From contig JAFGCA010000025.1 in the NCBI GenBank assembly GCA_016932895.1, positions 1 through 16,418 on the forward strand: DNA of 16,418 bases, given 5' to 3'. Below, piece after piece: positions 11,358 to 16,418 of this stretch (within the stretch, counting starts at the first letter, position 1; each line of letters begins with the position of its first letter). Both the position numbers and the translations under genes were made by a program. The DNA comes from Sedimentisphaerales bacterium (GTDB lineage Bacteria; Planctomycetota; Phycisphaerae; Sedimentisphaerales; SG8-4). Below the pieces are notes generated by a model that worked only from the letters and a program-made list of their open reading frames with translations, did no database searches and was not told the origin of the DNA.

Positions 11358-13595
11358 CTATCGGTTGGGACGGATGGTCTCTTCGCGGGGGACTTCGTGG
11401 GTCTCTCCCTTCCAGTTGATTGTGGTGGTTCCGAAGGCGTGGAAGATTCGGATGGTGTTGGACTTGGACAGCGGGCGGTTGTCTTTGGGTTGGAGGGTGA
11501 AGAGGGCGCTGTCTTTATAGGCTTGGTTGTTCCAGTAGCGGGCGTGGAAGGCGATGAGGCGTGGGCCTTCTGCGAGGAATCCGTACGGGGGCAGAACGGT
11601 GCGGCCGCCGAATCTGGATGAGACCTCGGCCTCTTTGGAGCCGAAGTTGACGGTGACTTGTGTCGCGTCGTCGCCTGAGCCGTAGGTGGCGCGGCGGACG
11701 GTCTTGTCGTCGGTGAGGTACTCGAACTTCGTGAGCCGGTCGTGGGCGGTGACGTGCTGAAGCGGGCCGAGGACTTCGTGGGTGTTCTTGATGAAGACGT
11801 CGAGCGGGTGCATCCCTTCGGCCCAGCCACCGTCACTGCGCGTATAGCAGGCGCGGTCATCCGCCGACCTCTTGCTTTCTGCCCCGACCGTCTGCCAATA
11901 CAGGTGGTCGGGGAAGGAATGATAATGCAGCGGGCGGGCGCACAGGACATGATGGGCCACGTACTCGGCGGCCTCTTCGGCGCGATAGCCGTACTTGCCG
12001 TAGCAGACCTGACAATCGTGATAGACCATCTCGAAGAACGGAATGACGGCCGCTCCCATCTCGTCGGGCTTGAGGTTGTGGTAGTAGCGTCCGCTGACAC
12101 CTACGAGCCCTTCGAAGAAATCGCTGTGGGGCAGCGCCCACTCCCGACCGCACTCGCTGCCGAAGATGCCGAACTGGTTGCGAGCGTAGTCGCTCAGGCG
12201 AATCTTCCAGGCGATGTCCTCGTTGCGGCCGATGGGATGGTTCGGGTCGTAGCATTCGCGGGGCCCGACGGCATAGGTCGTATCGATAAAATAGCTCCAC
12301 GGGGCGAACAGCTCGGCGATCGCGGGTAGGTTCTGCGACCGCTGCGCCAGCTCCAGTTGCTTGACCGCGCAGACCATGTACGCGCGCCCGCCCAGCCAGC
12401 GACCGCCCGTGATCAGCGACCCGTCGGGACGCTTCTCGATGAAGCTCGGGTCCCAGCTCTTCGCGTCGCGATACATGTCCTGGACGTTGTCGTGCAGACA
12501 GGCGACGTAGCTCTGCTTCTGAATGCGTGCGACCGCGTCGGCGAGGGCCTCGTTGCCTCCGCACTCGGGGTTGGCCGGCAGGTTGTCGGGGTGGCGAACG
12601 TCGTACCCCCCTTCCGTCCAGCCGCCCATCATGAAGAAGCACCGCTCGATGTCCAGATCGTCGCGCAGGTGCTCGGCGATCCGGGCGGCTTCGTCGAACG
12701 TCCAGCGGACCTTGACCGATTCTTCGGCCGTGCTCTCCTCATTCATCCGCCGGGCCAGGCAGGTCCAGAGCTTGGCGTTCGAGGCGCCGAGCATGCGCTC
12801 GAGGTGCGGATCGCGCCGGATCTTCTCACGCAATGTCACCGCCAGGCCCTGCTCGCGCGCATACTGCCGGTAGGCGCCGGCGACGGTGTCCCAGTCGCCC
12901 TTGCCCAGCGGCGTCAAGCGCAACACCCTGGCGCTGCGGCGCAGGTCGAAGGTAGCGGTCAGCTTGCATCGATAGGATTCATCGCTGGCGATCCGTCGCT
13001 CCAGTTCAGGACAAACGTAGGCGTCGTCCCAGGTTGCGATCAGGGCCGAACCGCTCTTGACCAGGCCGAGCATGTTCATGTGACAGCCTTCGTAATCGGA
13101 CGTGCCGAACGTACGTTTGAACTCCTTCTCGCTGTCGGCCGGCACGAGCAGGCCCTCGCGGCACGGGACAATCGCGTAGCCGCCGTCACGATCCGTGATC
13201 GCAAGCGCCTCGCGGAGGACCCGGACCGTATCTTCGCCAAGGTTCTCGTATCGCAGCTCCAGGGTCCGGCCTCCATCGACCAGCGTGAAGACCACGATAC
13301 CGCCCTTCTCGTTGACGAGACGCAAGGAATTCACCTGTCCGGATCGTGACTGCGTGAAAGCGCCTTCGAGTCGTGACGACCGGCCCGGACCGGCCGACGC
13401 CTCCGTGGGCCATTGCACATCGGAGCGTTTGTCCAGAAGGCTCCACTGCCCGCTCTCCCTATCGACCTCGACCCGCAGGCTCTCGCCCTCCAGCCGCACA
13501 GTGGCCGCGCGAGCCGGAGCGTCCACTACGAAAGTTGCCAGAACTGCAAAAACGAGCGTTCGCAACGCGACCTTGCTTGCACGTTTGGACTCCAC
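11358..13595 (-). CDS. Exported glycoside-hydrolase-like protein (GH101/GH129/DUF5696 style)
   Basis: I place the start at GTG 13595, because GGGAGG (13609-13604) lies 8 bases upstream; the in-frame GTG 13601 would be only 2 bases away. The product is 745 residues. A signal peptide (TLVFAVLATFVVDAPARA) ends near residue 30. An N-terminal beta-sandwich (~31-260) is followed by a likely TIM barrel (~285-590; FFMMGGWTEGGYD, YVACLHDNVQDMY) and a C-terminal beta-rich part. In the barrel D438 (YFIDTTY) and E481 (FGSECGREW) sit where a retaining alpha-glycosidase of this clan would have nucleophile and acid/base; that pairing is inference. The expected role is removal of a sugar from extracellular glycans. 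It follows the ABC permease gene by 117 bases on the same strand and may be cotranscribed. The family name is from memory of motifs and uncertain; the CDS is not. Confidence 0.88.
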   Translation of the reverse strand: MESKRASKVALRTLVFAVLATFVVDAPARAATVRLEGESLRVEVDRESGQWSLLDKRSDVQWPTEASAGPGRSSRLEGAFTQSRSGQVNSLRLVNEKGGIVVFTLVDGGRTLELRYENLGEDTVRVLREALAITDRDGGYAIVPCREGLLVPADSEKEFKRTFGTSDYEGCHMNMLGLVKSGSALIATWDDAYVCPELERRIASDESYRCKLTATFDLRRSARVLRLTPLGKGDWDTVAGAYRQYAREQGLAVTLREKIRRDPHLERMLGASNAKLWTCLARRMNEESTAEESVKVRWTFDEAARIAEHLRDDLDIERCFFMMGGWTEGGYDVRHPDNLPANPECGGNEALADAVARIQKQSYVACLHDNVQDMYRDAKSWDPSFIEKRPDGSLITGGRWLGGRAYMVCAVKQLELAQRSQNLPAIAELFAPWSYFIDTTYAVGPRECYDPNHPIGRNEDIAWKIRLSDYARNQFGIFGSECGREWALPHSDFFEGLVGVSGRYYHNLKPDEMGAAVIPFFEMVYHDCQVCYGKYGYRAEEAAEYVAHHVLCARPLHYHSFPDHLYWQTVGAESKRSADDRACYTRSDGGWAEGMHPLDVFIKNTHEVLGPLQHVTAHDRLTKFEYLTDDKTVRRATYGSGDDATQVTVNFGSKEAEVSSRFGGRTVLPPYGFLAEGPRLIAFHARYWNNQAYKDSALFTLQPKDNRPLSKSNTIRIFHAFGTTTINWKGETHEVPREETIRPNR

Positions 13596-13603
13596 GATCA
13601 CGA

Positions 13604-13609
13604 CCTCCC
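13604..13609 (-). promoter_or_regulatory. Ribosome binding site that decides the start at 13595
   Basis: GGGAGG on the minus strand is 8 bases from GTG 13595 but only 2 from GTG 13601. The wider spacing is normal for initiation, so the protein probably starts MESKRASK rather than two codons earlier. Confidence 0.65.
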
Positions 13610-13712
13610 ATATCTAAAGGAACGCCTGAACAAACCGCACATTTCCACACCGTACCGAACCAGCACCCGAATCCAACCGGTCATCCGGCCCGGCGATCCG
13701 TCCATGGACACC

Positions 13713-15461
13713 TCAGAAGGGATAGCGCCGGAGGCGGGCGGCGGCTCGCCAGACAAACAAAAGCCCCACCGTCACGTACAAAACGAAAGTGAGGGCAATC
13801 CAGGCCATGGCCGAAGTGACATCGCGCATGCTCCCCTGGATCCAATCGTACAAGCCCAGACCCCCTTTGTTGGTGGTGGCCGAGGCAATCACCGCCGTAT
13901 GGACAATCGGATTGAGATCCACGTACAGTTCCCACAAACCGCGTCCGGCCCCGCTCACAGCCAGAGTGATTCCCAAGAACAACGGCCCGATCGCCCAGAG
14001 CCCCACAGCCACGGTCATGTTGGCCACGACCGCCGTGGTCGTGTGGCGAAACCGCGAGCTGAAGTACAGCCCGGTGGACGACAGGAAGAACGTGACCCAG
14101 AAGACCAGAATCGCAAGTTGCACAATGGCGATGCCGTGAATGATTCCCGCCGATACGAAGATCGCCAGGTGGCCGAACAACAGCAGCCACGTCGGCAGGC
14201 AACGCCGCAGCCCGCCGGCGAACTTGCTCCAGATAATCTCCCCATTCCCCACCGTCGTCGTCAGCAGAAGCGCCCAGGTGCGCGATTCCTTCTCGGCGGT
14301 AATGGAGGTAGCCGGCAGCACAATCGAATACAGAATGCCGAGAACCGTGAAGATCAGTACATAGGAAGCCTGCACCCCTTGCTCGTCAAGTATGCCTTTG
14401 TTGATGCAGAGGCCGTAGGTGAACAGAACGAATCCGACCGTGACGACAATACCGATAGCCGTCAGCGTCTTTCGCTTGCCGAGCAGAGGAGAGCGTCGCT
14501 CCTTCCACAACACGGCGGGCCCCACGACGCGTCGAGCCGACTGAGCCCCTCGCGCACCGCGTCTGGGCTTTGCCGCGTCGCCGGCAAACAGCGGGCCCTG
14601 ACCGACGGCCTGGCGCAACGCCGCCCTGCGGACGAAGACCGTCGCCAACAACAGCAACAGCCCTGAGAGGCCCAGCACAATGCCGCAATACACGGGCCAA
14701 ACCTGAAAACCAATCGGTTGTGCGGACATCAAGCCGTTCGTTGCCGAGAATAACAGGAGAAACGGATTCAGGTACGACACCGCACCCATGAAGACGCGGC
14801 GCGCGATCGCTCGATGCAACAGCAACGATGACACCAGCGGCAGTATGGCAAACAGCACACCCAAGGCAAAGGCGGTTGTAGTAATGACACGATAGGCCTT
14901 CCGCGTGAAAATGGAGAAAAACAGGCTCAGCGATCCGACGAAGGCCACGGTCGCCAACGTCACACACAAGCCGCACAGGACGAAATCCCAGGGTACGCCG
15001 CCAAGAACCCGCACAATGGCAAACAGCGGGAGCGTCACGGCCAGCAACAGAATCAACTGCAACAGCTTGCTGAGCAGCTTGCCGAAAACGATTTGAAAGC
15101 TGCCCACGGGCGTCGTCATCAGCAGACCCAGCGTGCGGTTATAGATTTCGTCGCTGATCGACGTGCTCAGCATGACCATGGCAACAGTCTGGGCGGCAAT
15201 GAACTGGAACCAGACCACGAAGACGACGATGAGCTGTCCGGCCTCGGCCCGGCGCGAGCTCTGATAGACGGAGGAGCTTCCCTCGGATACCACGCCCCGC
15301 CAGATCATGGCCAGGCAGAGGGTGAAGGCGGCCACGTAAACGAAGCGCAGCGCGTAGTTCCGGCGGCGCCGGCTGGAAACCCGCAGCTCCTTGTCGAAGA
15401 TGGGGCCCGTCAACCAGGACAGGCGGAGCAATCCCAGGAGCCGTTCCAGTAGCAGGCTCAT
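13713..15461 (-). CDS. ABC-2 type transporter, double permease (about 12 transmembrane helices)
   Basis: The 582-residue protein starts at ATG 15461, which has GGAGG 8 bases upstream; the ATG five codons earlier (15476) has no site. It begins with a cytoplasmic GPIFDKELRVSSRRRR segment, then six hydrophobic helices, a basic loop (~280-325), and six more. Each half carries a conserved amphipathic stretch after a helix: DEIYNRTLGLLMTTPV and TAEKESRTWALLLTTTV. So the gene looks like two ABC-2 membrane modules in one chain, able to make a full channel with an ABC ATPase. No ATPase lies in this window; it may be beyond the right edge. The second half is clearly paralogous to the neighbouring partial gene. 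It has its own promoter candidate. Substrate unknown; members of this group move polysaccharides, lipids or drugs. Confidence 0.93.
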   Translation of the reverse strand: MSLLLERLLGLLRLSWLTGPIFDKELRVSSRRRRNYALRFVYVAAFTLCLAMIWRGVVSEGSSSVYQSSRRAEAGQLIVVFVVWFQFIAAQTVAMVMLSTSISDEIYNRTLGLLMTTPVGSFQIVFGKLLSKLLQLILLLAVTLPLFAIVRVLGGVPWDFVLCGLCVTLATVAFVGSLSLFFSIFTRKAYRVITTTAFALGVLFAILPLVSSLLLHRAIARRVFMGAVSYLNPFLLLFSATNGLMSAQPIGFQVWPVYCGIVLGLSGLLLLLATVFVRRAALRQAVGQGPLFAGDAAKPRRGARGAQSARRVVGPAVLWKERRSPLLGKRKTLTAIGIVVTVGFVLFTYGLCINKGILDEQGVQASYVLIFTVLGILYSIVLPATSITAEKESRTWALLLTTTVGNGEIIWSKFAGGLRRCLPTWLLLFGHLAIFVSAGIIHGIAIVQLAILVFWVTFFLSSTGLYFSSRFRHTTTAVVANMTVAVGLWAIGPLFLGITLAVSGAGRGLWELYVDLNPIVHTAVIASATTNKGGLGLYDWIQGSMRDVTSAMAWIALTFVLYVTVGLLFVWRAAARLRRYPF

Positions 15462-15469
15462 GACCCCCG

Positions 15470-15474
15470 CCTCC
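15470..15474 (-). promoter_or_regulatory. Ribosome binding site that decides the start at 15461
   Basis: GGAGG on the minus strand overlaps the upstream ATG 15476 and sits 8 bases before ATG 15461. This makes the downstream ATG the likely start and removes five residues (MEAGV) from the longest frame. Confidence 0.7.
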
Positions 15475-15542
15475 ATACCGGCGGAATTCCAATCCGTATC
15501 GTCACCAACGTGTCACCTCAATTCTCGATGTCGTTTGTCATC

Positions 15543-15571
15543 AGTATAGCGCCCCCCGCGCTGCACCGCAA
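15543..15571 (-). promoter_or_regulatory. Promoter candidate for the double ABC-2 permease
   Basis: On the minus strand TTGCGG (15571-15566) and TATACT (15548-15543) are 17 bases apart. The predicted start near 15536 gives a leader of about 75 bases. The -10 is strong. It suggests the 13713-15461 gene can be expressed apart from the upstream permease. Confidence 0.6.
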
Positions 15572-15609
15572 GAACCGCCCGGCGACTTGCGCAGCCGGAG
15601 AGCCCGGCG

Positions 15610-16418
15610 TCAGAAGACGTTGCGTCGGAGACGACACCTCGCCCGCCAGAAGAAGAGCAAGCCGAGCATAACGTACCCGAAGGCCGTGACGGTCAGAATG
15701 CTGGTCATGCGGTGCACGTCAAAGGTGTTGCGGCCCATGTGAAACATGACGTGCTCGGTGCCGTAGTGGAGAGATTCCAGCGGCAGGCGCGCGTTCCTGC
15801 GGCCGCCGGCCCCGGCCATGACCAGCTCGGTCTGAACCGCCGGATGCGCCCACAGGCATTTCTCAATCGGGTCCCCGCGGTCGGCCGCGGCGCTGATCAG
15901 TCCGGCCAGGATCGGCCCCACCGCCCAGAGTGCCAGTGCCAGCGAGAAACTCGCCACCACCGCCGAGGTCGTGCGACGAAAGCGGGTACTGAAGTACAGC
16001 CCGGCGCCGGTAATGAAGCAGCTCAACCAGCCGACAACGATCAGCAAATGAAAAATGGCAATGGGGTGAATGTACCCGACCAACACGAAGAGGAAAACGT
16101 GTCCGGCCAGCAGGCCCCAGATGGGCAGGCAGCGCCGAAACGAGCTGACCGCCTTGCCCAGCAGGACGTCCCAGTCGCTCAGCGGCGTGACCAGCAGCAA
16201 AGGCCAAGTCTGCGATTCCTTCTCCGTCGTGATACGCGTCGCCGAGAAGACGATGTTGAAGACCGAGCCCATGAAGACGAAAAGCAGTCCGTACGAGACG
16301 TGGGCGAATTCCTCGTCCAGCGATCCTTGTCGCGCCGTCATCAGGTAGGTCACCAGGAGGGCGCCAAGCGTGACGGCCAAGCCGATGTAGCTATTCCTGT
16401 CGTCCACTCCCTCAATGA
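15610..16418 (-). CDS. ABC-2 type permease paralogue, 5' end outside window
   Basis: The frame is open from the right edge to TGA 15612-15610 (269 codons visible including the stop). A GTG at 16407 exists, but comparison with the neighbouring permease shows this is only the C-terminal half: ITTEKESQTWPLLLVTPL, FRRCLPIW, GLYFSTRFRRTT and LALALWAVGPI align with the second half of the gene at 13713-15461. About six transmembrane helices are visible, ending in a basic FFWRARCRLRRNVF tail like the FVWRAAARLRRYPF tail of its neighbour. The missing part probably holds the first six helices. The two genes are 148 bases apart on one strand. It is likely a membrane subunit of the same or a related exporter. 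Confidence 0.9.
   Translation of the reverse strand, partial: IEGVDDRNSYIGLAVTLGALLVTYLMTARQGSLDEEFAHVSYGLLFVFMGSVFNIVFSATRITTEKESQTWPLLLVTPLSDWDVLLGKAVSSFRRCLPIWGLLAGHVFLFVLVGYIHPIAIFHLLIVVGWLSCFITGAGLYFSTRFRRTTSAVVASFSLALALWAVGPILAGLISAAADRGDPIEKCLWAHPAVQTELVMAGAGGRRNARLPLESLHYGTEHVMFHMGRNTFDVHRMTSILTVTAFGYVMLGLLFFWRARCRLRRNVF

Noticed and set aside
11742..13349. Two plus-strand open frames of 195 and 330 residues
   Set aside because: Both are antisense to the glycosidase-like protein and show no recognisable domains.
13413..14666. A 417-residue plus-strand open frame
   Set aside because: It is antisense to the start of the glycosidase-like gene and the end of the permease gene, and its low-complexity Gln/Arg/Pro-rich composition is typical of shadow frames.
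15594..15608. GCCGG/CCGGC hairpin after the right-edge permease
   Set aside because: A 5-pair stem with no T-run on the minus strand is too weak to call a terminator.

Overview
The window is GC-rich bacterial DNA. It most likely comes from a planctomycete, and within that phylum the Phycisphaerae/Sedimentisphaerales group is my best guess. Four things point there: very large exported proteins built from LamG, fibronectin-like and PQQ beta-propeller domains; a prepilin-type protein with the H-X9-DG C-terminal motif; a twelve-helix double ABC-2 permease with a 'GPIFDKELR' start; and scattered genes with long spacers. The assignment is inference from domain style, as no marker gene is present.

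Layout. (1) 1-2943, minus: an exported multidomain protein (LamG, fibronectin-like, methyltransferase-like fold, PQQ propeller), open at the left edge of the window. (2) 2944-3712: a 769-base divergent spacer with a promoter candidate, two small palindromes, and a 13-residue ORF behind a perfect Shine-Dalgarno. (3) 3713-9124, plus: a 1,803-residue secreted protein with an N-terminal LamG, a fibronectin-like segment, a jelly-roll domain interrupted by a DUF1349-like domain, and five tandem ~215-residue repeats. A strong stem-loop follows it. (4) 9364-10641, plus: a prepilin-like protein and a small lipoprotein, probably one operon. (5) 10787-10858: tRNA-Gly(CCC) with a very good promoter. A copy of its 3' end lies about 120 bases downstream, followed by a possible small minus-strand gene. 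(6) 11358-16418, minus: an exported glycoside-hydrolase-like protein (GH101/GH129/DUF5696 style) and two paralogous ABC-2 permeases, the second cut by the right edge.

Working together. Most of the proteins are exported or membrane-bound. Several carry folds used for glycan binding or glycan cleavage, so this looks like accessory cell-surface or polysaccharide-related DNA rather than a core pathway. I see no CRISPR array, transposase, integrase, toxin pair or recognisable defence system. The most unusual signals are the array of five large repeats, the exported methyltransferase-like fold with a damaged glycine loop, and the tRNA 3'-end duplication.
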